Source of the DNA: JAWLGW01 sp964569055
GTDB taxonomy: Bacteria; Planctomycetota; J058
Reading direction: 5' to 3'
Assembly (NCBI GenBank): GCA_964569055.1
Contig: CAZMSZ010000105.1
Span: 1-20,019, forward strand
Length of the DNA: 20,019 bases
Under the pieces are notes generated by a model. That model worked only from the letters and a program-made list of their open reading frames with translations, was not told the origin of the DNA and did not search any database. Position 1 is the stretch's first letter; every line of letters starts with the position of its first letter. A program made the translations under genes and the position numbers. Positions 8,087 through 15,811 of the stretch are shown here, piece by piece.

Positions 8087-8118
8087 CCGGGCGGCTGGAC
8101 GCTGCAGCGCGCGTGCCG

Positions 8119-8140
8119 TATATCTGGACCGGTACCGTCC
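8119..8140 (+). promoter_or_regulatory. Possible promoter/operator ahead of bolA
   Basis: In the 73-bp gap after the transglutaminase gene, the only AT-leaning spot is TATATC (8119-8124), a possible -10. Just downstream is the perfect palindrome CGGTACCG (8130-8137) in the near-symmetrical GGACCGGTACCGTCC. No good -35 is visible. Read-through from the upstream operon is the alternative. Confidence 0.25.
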
Positions 8141-8159
8141 GATTCGCAGGAGCGCGCGC

Positions 8160-8411
8160 GTGATCACCGCCGAAGAGATCGTGACCCGCATCGAGCGAGG
8201 GATCGAGGACGCCAAGGCCACCGTCCGCGACACCGGTGGCGGCAACCACTGGGCGGCGGTGGTCGTCTCGCCGGCGTTCGAGGGCAAGAGCCTCGTCCAG
8301 CGGCACCAGATGGTCTACGCCACCGTCAAGGACCGCATGCTGCCGGCCGACCACTCGATCCACGCGCTCCAGCTCAAGACGCTGACGCCCGCCGAGGCGC
8401 AGCAGGCCTGA
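8160..8411 (+). CDS. bolA: BolA/IbaG family protein (83 aa)
   Basis: Small cytoplasmic partner of monothiol glutaredoxins, binding a shared [2Fe-2S] cluster and linked to iron sensing or cluster delivery. GTG start with AGGAG about 8 nt upstream. The BolA core is visible: the strand and loop HWAAVVVSPAFEGKSLVQRH, the helix RHQMVYATVKD and the C-terminal IHALQLKTLTP with its cluster-related His. Length is typical for the short BolA/IbaG subgroup. It is 16 nt before the CGFS glutaredoxin gene, which strongly supports the assignment since the two products form a heterocomplex. Whether it is BolA-like or IbaG-like cannot be settled here. Confidence 0.92.
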   Translation: MITAEEIVTRIERGIEDAKATVRDTGGGNHWAAVVVSPAFEGKSLVQRHQMVYATVKDRMLPADHSIHALQLKTLTPAEAQQA

Positions 8412-8427
8412 GGGCCGAGGAGGAACC

Positions 8428-8763
8428 ATGACGGAAATGACCCGCGAGGCGATGCTCGAGGACGTCAAGCAGCGGATCGCCGACAACAAGATCATGCTGT
8501 TCATGAAGGGCACGGCCGCCGCGCCGCGCTGCGGGTTCTCCGCCGCCACCGTCGAGGTGCTGCGCCGGCTCGAGAAGCCCTTCGGCGACAAGGACGTGCT
8601 CGAGCACCCCGAGTACCGCTACGTCCTGTCGGAGCACTCGAACTGGCCGACGATCCCCCAGCTGTTCATCAACGGCGAGTTCATCGGCGGCTGCGACATC
8701 GTCCACGAGCTCTACCGTTCGGGCGAGCTGCAGAAGAAGGTCACGACCGCCTTCGGCGGTTAG
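8428..8763 (+). CDS. grxD: Grx4-type monothiol glutaredoxin, CGFS (111 aa)
   Basis: Monothiol glutaredoxin that carries and transfers [2Fe-2S] clusters with glutathione and BolA. Diagnostic features: KGTAAAPRCGFSAATVEVL with the active site C35-G36-F37-S38, the cis-Pro stretch WPTIPQLFINGEFIGGCDI and the closing helix HELYRSGELQK. Length is that of single-domain Grx4 proteins. ATG start with a strong GAGGAGGA about 5 nt upstream. It follows bolA by 16 nt, so the pair form one operon. Monothiol Grx/BolA proteins are cluster carriers, not general disulfide reductases. Downstream comes a repeat region, so the operon probably ends here. Confidence 0.96.
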   Translation: MTEMTREAMLEDVKQRIADNKIMLFMKGTAAAPRCGFSAATVEVLRRLEKPFGDKDVLEHPEYRYVLSEHSNWPTIPQLFINGEFIGGCDIVHELYRSGELQKKVTTAFGG

Positions 8764-9175
8764 TTAGTGCCGCGCGGCTGAAGTCCCTTGGAGTGAACGG
8801 CCGTGCGCCCACGTGCCGCTCGTGCCCGCCAAGCGGGTCCCATGCGAGGGAGCTGATCTCGCCAGCGACAGCTCTTCCTTGGCGATCCTTGCCTACGCGA
8901 GGGAGCTGATCTCGCCAGCGGCAGCTCTTCCTTGGCGCTCTTGGCGCTCTTGGCGGTCATTTTTCCACGCGAGGGAGCTGAGCTCCCCAGCGACAGCTCT
9001 TCCTTGGCGATCCTTGCCTACGCGAGGGAGCTGATCTCGCCNNNNNNNNNNNNNNNNNNNNNNNNNNNNNNNNNNNNNNNNNNNNNNNNNNNNNNNNNNN
9101 NNNNNNNNNNNNNNNNNNNNNNNNNNNNNNNNNNNNNNNNNCCTTGGCGGTCCTCTCCCACGCGAGGGTCCGGCC
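8764..9175. repeat. Tandem intergenic repeat family 1 (about 53/72-bp units), interrupted by gap
   Basis: No gene seen. After about 80 bp of unique DNA, with a small hairpin (CCCGC-caa-GCGGG, 8825-8837) that could end the glutaredoxin transcript, units start at 8844, 8897, 8969 and 9022 with the head GCGAGGGAGCTGATCTCGCC, followed by AGCGACAGCTCTTCCTTGG. Two units are 53 bp; the second is 72 bp because a 9-bp element (CTCTTGGCG) is duplicated. A partial unit follows the gap at 9142-9168. Each head can fold: GCGAG 8844-8848 with CTCGC 8858-8862 in unit 1; GGGAGCT 8973-8979 with AGCTCCC 8981-8987 in unit 3. Confidence 0.9.
9042..9141. other. Assembly gap (100 N)
   Basis: Exactly 100 N inside repeat family 1. 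This is probably a scaffolding placeholder, so true length and copy number are unknown. Confidence 0.98.
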
Positions 9176-9901
9176 TCACCGCCGCAACACCCCCCGCGTG
9201 AGCAGGTGCCACCGCAGCCGCGCCCCATGGACCAGGAACTCGCGCACGGCCCGCGGGCCGAACTTCGACTTGCCGGCGGCGCGGTCGTGGAACACGTACG
9301 GGACCTCGGCCACGCGGCCGTAGCGCCCGCGGACCAGCACGTCCAGGCCGATCTTCCACCCCGTCGGATCGAGCTCCACGCCGGCGAGGACCTCGCGGCG
9401 GAGGAGGAGGTAGCCCGAGAGGGGGTCGCGCGGGCGGACCAGGGTGCGCGCCAACGTGCCGGCGACCCGTGAGGCGAGGCGGCGGCGGAGGGGCCAGCCG
9501 GTGACGCCGCCGCCCTCGGTGTAGCGGGTCGCGATCACGACGTCCGCGCCGCGGTCGAGCTCGGCGAGGAGCGCCGGGAGCAGGTCGGGGGGGTGGCTCA
9601 GGTCGGCGTCCATCACGCCGAGCACCTCGCCGCGGGCCGCGCGCCAGCCCTCGATCACCGAGGCCGACAGCCCGGGCAGCGCCGTGCGCACGATCACCCG
9701 GCCGCGCCCGCGCAGGCGCTCGCGCGCGATCTCGACCGTGCGGTCGCGCGAGGCGTCGTCCATGACGAGCACCTCGCACGGCGTCGCGGCGAGCGGCCCG
9801 TCCAGGACCGCGAGCAGCGCGTCGAGGAACGCGCCGATCGCCTGCTCCTCCTCGAGCGTCGGCACGACCAGGCTGAGGCGGGGGCGCTCGGTGAGGCTCA
9901 C
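9176..9901 (-). CDS. Family 2 glycosyltransferase, DPM1-like (241 aa)
   Basis: GT-A fold glycosyltransferase resembling soluble polyprenyl-phosphate mannosyl/glucosyl synthases (DPM1 class). Residues 8-15 form the first strand (RLSLVVPT), D48/D49 lie in VMDDASRD, and the metal-binding motif is D98-A-D100 followed by LSHPPDLL, typical of this class. The later motif DPLSGYLLLRREVL and the region AAGKSKFG (the usual S-K-F/Y element) also fit. There is no membrane helix; length matches the short soluble form. It would transfer a sugar from a nucleotide sugar to polyprenyl phosphate on the cytoplasmic face; the exact sugar is unknown. GTG start, 19 nt after the preceding gene, with a poor ribosome site, so coupling is likely. 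It is last in the leftward run and ends against repeat DNA. Confidence 0.88.
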   Translation of the reverse strand: MSLTERPRLSLVVPTLEEEQAIGAFLDALLAVLDGPLAATPCEVLVMDDASRDRTVEIARERLRGRGRVIVRTALPGLSASVIEGWRAARGEVLGVMDADLSHPPDLLPALLAELDRGADVVIATRYTEGGGVTGWPLRRRLASRVAGTLARTLVRPRDPLSGYLLLRREVLAGVELDPTGWKIGLDVLVRGRYGRVAEVPYVFHDRAAGKSKFGPRAVREFLVHGARLRWHLLTRGVLRR

Positions 9902-9920
9902 GTCTCGGCGCTGGCCGGGC

Positions 9921-11219
9921 TCAGATGCGCAGCGCCTGATCGAGCTCGCCGCTCGTCAGCCACTTGCCCCTCTGGAACACGAGCAGGGTGTTGATCGACT
10001 CGCGCAGCGCCTGCGGGTCGCGCCGGGCGGCGAGCTGCTGCTCGTAGATCGCCTCGAGCGCGCGCGCGGCGAGGCCCCACAGCTCGTCCACCCCGCCGCG
10101 CGCGAAGGGGATCACCCGCAGGCTGACCGTCACGTCGCCGGCCTCGAGCAGCTCCTCGGCCGCGAAGGGGTGCAGGATCACCTCCTTCTGCAGCCGCAGC
10201 GCCCACAGCTTGAGCTCGTTCGGGTGGAGGAGCGGCAGGATCGCCCCGAACGCCTCGTTGCCGATCCGCCCGGCGACCCCGCAGCCGTAGACCTCGTTCG
10301 GCCCCAGGGCGTGGTCGCTGCAGCGCCGCCACAGGCAGCCGCCCACGCCGCGCAGCACGTCCGACACCTTCTCGGTCACGTCGCGCGGGTCGACGTTGCC
10401 GGCGCTCTCCAGGGTCTGCTTGTAGAGGCGCAGGGTGTCGACCGTCCCGACCACGAACCCGCCGTGCAGCTTGCCGCGCGTGAGCGAGAACATGTTGAGG
10501 TGACGCGCGAGCTCCTCGCGCAAGAACCCCTCGGTGAACAGGCCGGTCACGGGGTCCTTGAGCGACACCCGCGGTGTGACCACCGCCTGGGCCAGGAGCG
10601 TGCGCAGGCTCGCCTCGAGCTCCTGCAGCTCGCGCCGGACGGGGGTCTTGAACAGCGCCAGCACCCCGACCCGCACCCGCTCGGTCACGCGGCTCGCCTT
10701 GCGGTTGAGGAACAGCGGGATCGCGAGCACCGAGAGGTCGCCCGAGCCGAGGTCGTCCTCCGGCGCGGGGTTCTTGAGCAGCACGATCTTGTTGCGCTCG
10801 ATGTCGGCCCCGTAGAACACGCCCTCGTCGAACGCGAGCGCGACCGCCTTGAGGGCGGCGACCTGCGCCAGGCGCTCGGAGTGGCTGACCGGCGCCCCGG
10901 GCACCAGCTCGGGGGCCGCGCGCGCGTCGGCTTGCGAGACCCGGTTCCCCTCGCCGAAGCCGGCGCTCACCTTGAGCGTCCAGTCGCCCTCGCTGGCGCC
11001 GGCCCGCTCGGTCGGGTCGTGAATGAACAGCGAGACGTCGTCACAGTCGAAGGCCCGGACCAGCTCGGCCCGCAGCTGGCGGAACGTCTCCTCTTCGTCG
11101 CCGCCCTCGAAGATCCGCGCGACCGCCGCCAGGAACTTGCCGAACACGTCCTCGCCGACGAGGTCCTTGCGCGTGAAGAACCGCGTCCAGCCCCGGGTCG
11201 ACCTGCCGTCCTCCGCCAT
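9921..11219 (-). CDS. GAF-like plus degenerate GGDEF protein (432 aa)
   Basis: ATG start chosen because GGGGAGGGGG lies a few nt upstream; the frame stays open further but only as antisense shadow. Residues about 30-215 look like a GAF-type sensor domain (DDVSLFIHDPTE, LSVLAIPLFLNRKA, RVGVLALFK). Residues about 220-395 have a GGDEF fold, starting with KDPVTGLFTEGFL (cf. the usual DxLTGLxNRR), but the signature is G320-N321-E322-A323-F324 in GRIGNEAFGAILP. Loss of the Gly and Asp argues against cyclase activity, and no RxxD inhibitory site is seen. It could bind nucleotide or act as an output or dimerisation domain (inference). No membrane segment. It lies 59 nt after the pseudokinase-like gene and probably works with it. 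Confidence 0.82.
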   Translation of the reverse strand: MAEDGRSTRGWTRFFTRKDLVGEDVFGKFLAAVARIFEGGDEEETFRQLRAELVRAFDCDDVSLFIHDPTERAGASEGDWTLKVSAGFGEGNRVSQADARAAPELVPGAPVSHSERLAQVAALKAVALAFDEGVFYGADIERNKIVLLKNPAPEDDLGSGDLSVLAIPLFLNRKASRVTERVRVGVLALFKTPVRRELQELEASLRTLLAQAVVTPRVSLKDPVTGLFTEGFLREELARHLNMFSLTRGKLHGGFVVGTVDTLRLYKQTLESAGNVDPRDVTEKVSDVLRGVGGCLWRRCSDHALGPNEVYGCGVAGRIGNEAFGAILPLLHPNELKLWALRLQKEVILHPFAAEELLEAGDVTVSLRVIPFARGGVDELWGLAARALEAIYEQQLAARRDPQALRESINTLLVFQRGKWLTSGELDQALRI

Positions 11220-11264
11220 GCGCCCCCTCCCCGCCGGATTCTGCGCGATCCGCTTCGAGCGCGC

Positions 11265-11281
11265 TAGCCGGCTGCCGGCTA
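11265..11281 (-). other. Hairpin at the pseudokinase stop codon
   Basis: TAGCCGG and CCGGCTA flank CTG, and one arm contains the stop codon of the pseudokinase-like gene. There is no T-run. It may protect mRNA or tune expression of the next gene; it could also be chance. Confidence 0.3.
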
Positions 11282-13009
11282 CTCGTCGCGCGCCTTGAGC
11301 GCGCGCGGGTCGCGCTCGAGCACGTACCCCCCCTCGCCGATCCCGGGCAGGGGGAGCTCGTAGTCGGCGACCGGGTCCTCGAGCGGGAGCATCTGAGTAC
11401 GCCAGAAGATCGCGCCGACCGAGACCAGGAGCGCGAGGTCGAGCGCCGCGAGCAGCACGAGCAGCACGGTCGAGGCGCGCAGCGGCGCCGGCGGCTTGGC
11501 CCCGACCAGCGCCTCGGGCTCGCTCAGGGCCGGCGGGAACGGGCGGACGGGCTCGCCGCGGCGGTGCGCCTTGAGGTCGGTCAGGAGCGCGTCGGCCGAG
11601 GGGTAGCGCGCCCGGAGCTGCTGGCCGGTCAGCTTGGCGATCAGCGCGGGTAGGCTCGGCGAGAGGCGGACCCCCTCCACCGCCAGGGGCGGCACGGGGC
11701 CCGCGGCCGCGGCCAGCGCCGCCGCGACGGGGTCGGCCTCGGGGAAGGGCGGGCGCCCGGAGAGCGCGGCCCAGGCCACGCACCCCAGGGCGTACAGCTC
11801 GCTCGCCGCGCTGGGGGCGCCGTCGAGGGCCTCGGGCGCGACGAACCCGGGTGTCCCGCTCACCTCGCCTCCGGCCTCGAGGAAGGCCAGCGCGGCGTGG
11901 GGGCGGCGAGCGCCGGCCCCGCGCAGGACGAAGCTCCCCTTGCGCTCGCGCCACACCGTCTCGGGCGAGACGTCCCCGTGCAGGAGGTCGCGCCGATGCA
12001 GCGCGCGCAGGGCGTCGCCGACCTGCTCGAGCAGGTCGAGCGCCTCGTCGGGGTCGAGGCGCTCGCCCCGCGCGAGCAGCGCGGCGATCGGCTCGCCGAG
12101 CGGCGGCTCGGTGCCGAGGTAGTAGCAGTCCTTGGTGCGCCCGGCGCCGAGGGTCAGGCCCAGGGCGGGGTGCTCGACGCGGGCGGCGTCGGCCCGGCCC
12201 GCGACCCACTCGGCCGCGGCCGCGTGCCGGCCTCGCAGCGGGAAGACCTGCAGCAGCGCGCGCTCGCCGCTCTGGGCCTCGAGCGCGATGTAGCGCCGCT
12301 CCCCGCGCTCGACCGCGAGGAACGTCTCCACGGTGAACGGGCCGAGGGTCCGGCCCAAGAAGGGGTCTCCCTCGGGCGCCGGTCGTTCGCCGAGGTGCGC
12401 GAGGGCCTGCGCGTGCTCCTCGGGGCCGCGCCGCCGTCGATCCCAGGCCTCGCCGACGCGCAGCGGCTTGGGCGCGGGCGGCTCGGGGGGGGCCGCGCTC
12501 GAGCCGTGGCCGAAGCCGGACCGGATCCCCGAGGAGCGGATCCCGCTCTGCCGCCCCGACGGGCGGCGCCGGCTGGCGGGCGGCATGGGGAGGCCGGCGA
12601 GCTGAGCCACGTCGGGGAGCGGCGGCGGCGACGCCGGCGCGGCGACCTGGCGCGACTCGTCGAAGGTGACCTCGTCGTCCTCGTCGGGCGCGGCCTCGGC
12701 GGCCTCCTCGGCGTCGGCCCCCTCGGCGGGCGCCGCGGCGGCCGCGTCCGAGAAGGCGAGGTCCTCGCCCTCGGGCTCCGCCGCGTCCTCCTCGGGGGCG
12801 CCCGTCGCGGGCTCCCGCTCGTCGGAGAAGGCGACGTCCTCGTCGCCTCCGAGCGCGTCCTCCTCGGGCGCCGGCCCCTCGGCGGCGTCGTCGGAGAAGG
12901 CGAGCTCCTCGCCCGCCTCCGGCTCGCCCTGCGCCTCGTTTTCCGCAGGCCCGTAGCTGCCCGTCGGGCGCACGTCCACGAAGGTCGGCTCGTCGCTCGG
13001 GTCGCTCAC
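11279..13009 (-). CDS. Ser/Thr kinase-like (pseudokinase) membrane protein (576 aa)
   Basis: Hanks-type kinase fold with catalytic residues missing. The N-terminal 1-185 is acidic, Pro/Ala-rich and carries a motif about every 24 residues: AFSD at 37-40, 60-63 and 85-88, with TFDE at 115-118. The kinase-like region (about 215-485) lacks the Lys of the VAIK strand (ALLQVF, Q254) and the DFG (FVLRGAG, 360-366). The catalytic loop is HGDVSPETV (344-352), keeping H and D346 but losing the Lys and Asn. APE (391-393) and later helices remain. One membrane helix (about 513-535) leaves a short C-terminal tail, probably outside. GTG start shares one base with the preceding TAG (TAGTG), so coupling to the PEGA gene is tight. 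A pseudokinase scaffold is the best call; weak atypical activity cannot be ruled out. Confidence 0.85.
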   Translation of the reverse strand: MSDPSDEPTFVDVRPTGSYGPAENEAQGEPEAGEELAFSDDAAEGPAPEEDALGGDEDVAFSDEREPATGAPEEDAAEPEGEDLAFSDAAAAAPAEGADAEEAAEAAPDEDDEVTFDESRQVAAPASPPPLPDVAQLAGLPMPPASRRRPSGRQSGIRSSGIRSGFGHGSSAAPPEPPAPKPLRVGEAWDRRRRGPEEHAQALAHLGERPAPEGDPFLGRTLGPFTVETFLAVERGERRYIALEAQSGERALLQVFPLRGRHAAAAEWVAGRADAARVEHPALGLTLGAGRTKDCYYLGTEPPLGEPIAALLARGERLDPDEALDLLEQVGDALRALHRRDLLHGDVSPETVWRERKGSFVLRGAGARRPHAALAFLEAGGEVSGTPGFVAPEALDGAPSAASELYALGCVAWAALSGRPPFPEADPVAAALAAAAGPVPPLAVEGVRLSPSLPALIAKLTGQQLRARYPSADALLTDLKAHRRGEPVRPFPPALSEPEALVGAKPPAPLRASTVLLVLLAALDLALLVSVGAIFWRTQMLPLEDPVADYELPLPGIGEGGYVLERDPRALKARDE

Positions 13010-15744
13010 TACCGCCTGCCTCGCTGCCGATCGAGCACCCGTCGCATGGCCTTCCCCAGCTCGACCTTGATCCGCTCGCGCAGGGCCGGCTCGTCGAGGT
13101 GGAGCGTGCGCTCGAGCCGCTGGACCAGCCGCTTGCCGCCCGGCTGGAGCACCACCGGGCGCTCGCGGCGGTCGTCGAGCTCGAGCGTGGTCGGGCGCTC
13201 CGCCTTCCAGCCGCTGCGCGTCCGTGAGTAGAGCACCACCTGCACGCCCGCGATGTAGACCTTGCTCCCCTCGAGCACGTTGCGCACGATCACGCGGGCG
13301 CGGAAGCGCGGGTCGAGCTTGATCCCGTCCACCAGGCCGCTCCCGCCCTCGAACGCGAGGTCGTCGGGCCGCTCGCCGACCACCCGCCCGTCGATGAGCT
13401 CGACGCCGCTGGTCACGGCGCGCGGGGCCTCGGTCGGGCTCTTCGGCCTCGCCTCGCGCGGGCGGCGATCGGGAGTCCCCGGGTCGGGGCGCTCGGCCGG
13501 CTCACCGGTCGGCTCGACGCGCACCACCCCACCGCCGCCGGCGGCCGTGCTCCCGGTCGAGCGCGGCTGGAGCGCGTAGCGCAGCGTGGTCCCCTCCACC
13601 GTCTCGAGCGCCAGCGTGCGCACGAGCGGCTCGTGCCTGGCGACCGTGAGCTGCAGCTCGCGGGTGCCGCGCAGCGGGAGCTGCAGCTCGAGCGGCGTGG
13701 GGCTGGAGTAGTCGATCCCGTCGTAGCGGACCCGCGCGCCGGCCGGCTCGCTCTCCACCCGCAGCCGCACGAACGTGCGCGAGAGGAGCTGCGGCATGTT
13801 GCGGAACTCCTGCTGCATGGAGCGCGCCAGCGCCAGCGCCTCGTCGCTGGGGCCCATGAGCGAGAGCTTGGCCTGCGCCGCCTCGGCCCGCGCGCGCAGC
13901 TCGTTGAGCTGCTCGAGCAGCCGGCGCCGCGGCCGCTCGAACGCCTCGGAGCGCGGCTGGAGCTCGGTCACGCGCTGGTGCACGTACTCCACGTCGGGCG
14001 AGCCCTGCCAGGGGAGCAGCTCGAGCAGCTCGGCGCCGTTCTGGCAGTCCGTGCGGATCAGCTCCAGCTCGGCCACGACCTCGCGGGCCTTGTCGGGCAC
14101 GGCCGACGTCACGAGGGGGTCGCTCTCCGCCTCGCTCGCCAGCTGCTCGAGCTCGTCGCGCAGGCCCGCCAGCACGGGGTCGACCTCCTGGAGCGGCCGC
14201 GGCGCGCCGAGGACCTGTCGCACCCGCGCGACCTGCTCCCGATAACGCTCCCGGATCTTGGCCTGCGCCTTCACGGGGAGGAAGGCCGACCCGATCAGGG
14301 CGCCGAGCACCAGCAGCGCCGCGACCTTGCGCTTGTCGATCCCGGCGGCGCGCATGATCTTCTCGCGCGCCTTGGGGTCGCCGAGCGCGAGCAGCCGCGC
14401 CGCCAGCGCGCGGGCCTCGTCCGCGCGCCCCTCGCGGCGCAGGCGCAGCGCCAGCCGCTCGCCCACCTCCAGCGCGGCGTCGGTGCGCCGCTGCGCGAGG
14501 TGGACCTCCATCATGAGCTCGAGCCCCTCGGTCGACTCGGCCCGCGCGAGGGCGCGCTCGAGCGTCCGCCGGGCGCGCGCGTGCAGCCCGAGCTGCAGGT
14601 AGCGGCGCGCGAGCGGCAGGCTCTGGGCGAGGGCCTGGTCGACCTGCACGGTCCAGGCGCTCTGCACGAAGCCCTCCAGCACCTCGAGGTCGCCCGGCGC
14701 CAGCGAGAGCGCCTTCGCGTGGCGCTCCAGCGCGTCGGCCCCGCGCCCCTGCGCCTGCAGCTCGTGCCCCGCGCGGGCGAGGTGCCGCGCCGCCTGCTCG
14801 GCGTCGCCCACGGCGGCCCAGGCCAGCGCCAGGCGCGAGCGGCGCAGGGTCGGGTCGAGCGCGCGCGCGAGGCCCGCCTCCATGGCGCGCGCGCGCTGCC
14901 GCCGCTCCTCCTCGCTCGGGGCGCGCCGCTGCAGCTCGAGGTAGCCCTCGTCCACCAGCTCCGCCACCCGGGTCAGGAGCTCGTACTCGCCCACGCGCAG
15001 GTGCTCGGGCGCGAGGCGCAGGTCGACCGGCTGCTTGACCGCCTGGACCAGGAGCCGCTCGCGAAGCGCGCGGCCGGGCCCCTCGCCGAGGGGCTGGCGC
15101 CGCTCGAACGCGTCCTTGCCCTTGGCGGTGGCCGCGGCGCGCCGGTCGAGGTCGCCGAACCGTTCGCGCAGCCGCGCCACCTCGCCCGTGAGGCGCAGCG
15201 CCTGCTGGAGCTCGGAGACCAGCGCGTGCGCGCCGGCCGGGAGCGCGAGCGTGGGGAGGTCGCGCCGCCCGCCGAGGTCGGGGTCGGGCTCGGAGGTGAG
15301 CTCGAAGCACGCCTGGTCCCAGAAGAAGGCGGCGAGCAGGACGTCGCGGAGCACCTCCGCGATCGCCTCGTCGACCTGCGCGGCCGGCAGCCCGAGCTCC
15401 TCGATCAGGTGCTCGCGCTCCTCGCGCGCGGCGTCGCGCGCCGACTCCTCGACCGAGCGGACCCGCAGCTGCCGCCCCGTCTCCTTGGCGTCGCGCGCCT
15501 TCATCACGCCCTTGGCGACCAGACGCGCGCGGATGGTGGGGAGCGCGCGCGGCGCCCCGTAGACCCGCACACCGCCGCCGGCGAAGGCGAGGCACAGGTC
15601 CTTGGCCCCGTCGGTGATCGTGAGCGCCCCCGCGAGCTGGCGGTCGAGCAGGAGCCCGAGCGCGCGGCTCACCTCGTCCAGCGTCAGCTCGCCGCTCAGC
15701 AACGAGCGACGCGTCGCATGCCGTCCGCTCTCCGAGCTCGCCAT
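13009..15744 (-). CDS. DUF4388-helical repeat-TM-coiled coil-PEGA protein (911 aa)
   Basis: The start is the ATG at 15744, with AAGGAGG about 11 nt upstream, rather than an in-frame ATG 19 codons earlier. Domains: residues about 13-150 resemble DUF4388 (LLSGELTLDEVSRALGLLL, GALTITDG); 285-460 is a TPR-like helical array; a membrane helix lies at about 474-492 (VAALLVLGALIGSAFLP); 495-655 is probably coiled coil outside the membrane; a PEGA domain follows at about 658-725 (VESEPAGARVRYDG); then a Pro/Arg-rich linker and a C-terminal domain (about 780-911). The layout suggests a protein linking a cytoplasmic signalling head to an envelope-facing arm. A DDLAFEGGS motif (794-802) echoes the AFSD repeats of the next protein. 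The function is not known; domain calls other than TM and PEGA are by eye. Confidence 0.85.
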   Translation of the reverse strand: MASSESGRHATRRSLLSGELTLDEVSRALGLLLDRQLAGALTITDGAKDLCLAFAGGGVRVYGAPRALPTIRARLVAKGVMKARDAKETGRQLRVRSVEESARDAAREEREHLIEELGLPAAQVDEAIAEVLRDVLLAAFFWDQACFELTSEPDPDLGGRRDLPTLALPAGAHALVSELQQALRLTGEVARLRERFGDLDRRAAATAKGKDAFERRQPLGEGPGRALRERLLVQAVKQPVDLRLAPEHLRVGEYELLTRVAELVDEGYLELQRRAPSEEERRQRARAMEAGLARALDPTLRRSRLALAWAAVGDAEQAARHLARAGHELQAQGRGADALERHAKALSLAPGDLEVLEGFVQSAWTVQVDQALAQSLPLARRYLQLGLHARARRTLERALARAESTEGLELMMEVHLAQRRTDAALEVGERLALRLRREGRADEARALAARLLALGDPKAREKIMRAAGIDKRKVAALLVLGALIGSAFLPVKAQAKIRERYREQVARVRQVLGAPRPLQEVDPVLAGLRDELEQLASEAESDPLVTSAVPDKAREVVAELELIRTDCQNGAELLELLPWQGSPDVEYVHQRVTELQPRSEAFERPRRRLLEQLNELRARAEAAQAKLSLMGPSDEALALARSMQQEFRNMPQLLSRTFVRLRVESEPAGARVRYDGIDYSSPTPLELQLPLRGTRELQLTVARHEPLVRTLALETVEGTTLRYALQPRSTGSTAAGGGGVVRVEPTGEPAERPDPGTPDRRPREARPKSPTEAPRAVTSGVELIDGRVVGERPDDLAFEGGSGLVDGIKLDPRFRARVIVRNVLEGSKVYIAGVQVVLYSRTRSGWKAERPTTLELDDRRERPVVLQPGGKRLVQRLERTLHLDEPALRERIKVELGKAMRRVLDRQRGRR

Positions 15745-15811
15745 GCGCCCGGGGCCCTCCTTCCCGATGGTGAGCGTAGGCGGTCGCTCCCGCCCAAACA
15801 AGCTCGACCGG

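Noticed and set aside
8825..8837. Definite intrinsic terminator after the glutaredoxin gene
   Set aside because: The stem is only 5 bp and no T-tract follows; mentioned within the repeat region only as a possibility.
8844..9168. CRISPR array
   Set aside because: Unit spacing is irregular (53 and 72 bp), the intervening DNA is itself repeated and not unique spacers, and no cas gene is present.
9921..12209. A 762-codon frame extending the GAF/GGDEF-like gene upstream
   Set aside because: The extra N-terminal part is an Arg/Ala/Pro-rich shadow of the pseudokinase gene; a strong ribosome site precedes the ATG at 11219.
12839..12862. GGDE tetrapeptide in the pseudokinase as a GGDEF motif
   Set aside because: It lies in the disordered acidic linker (DALGGDEDVAFSD), with no surrounding GGDEF fold.
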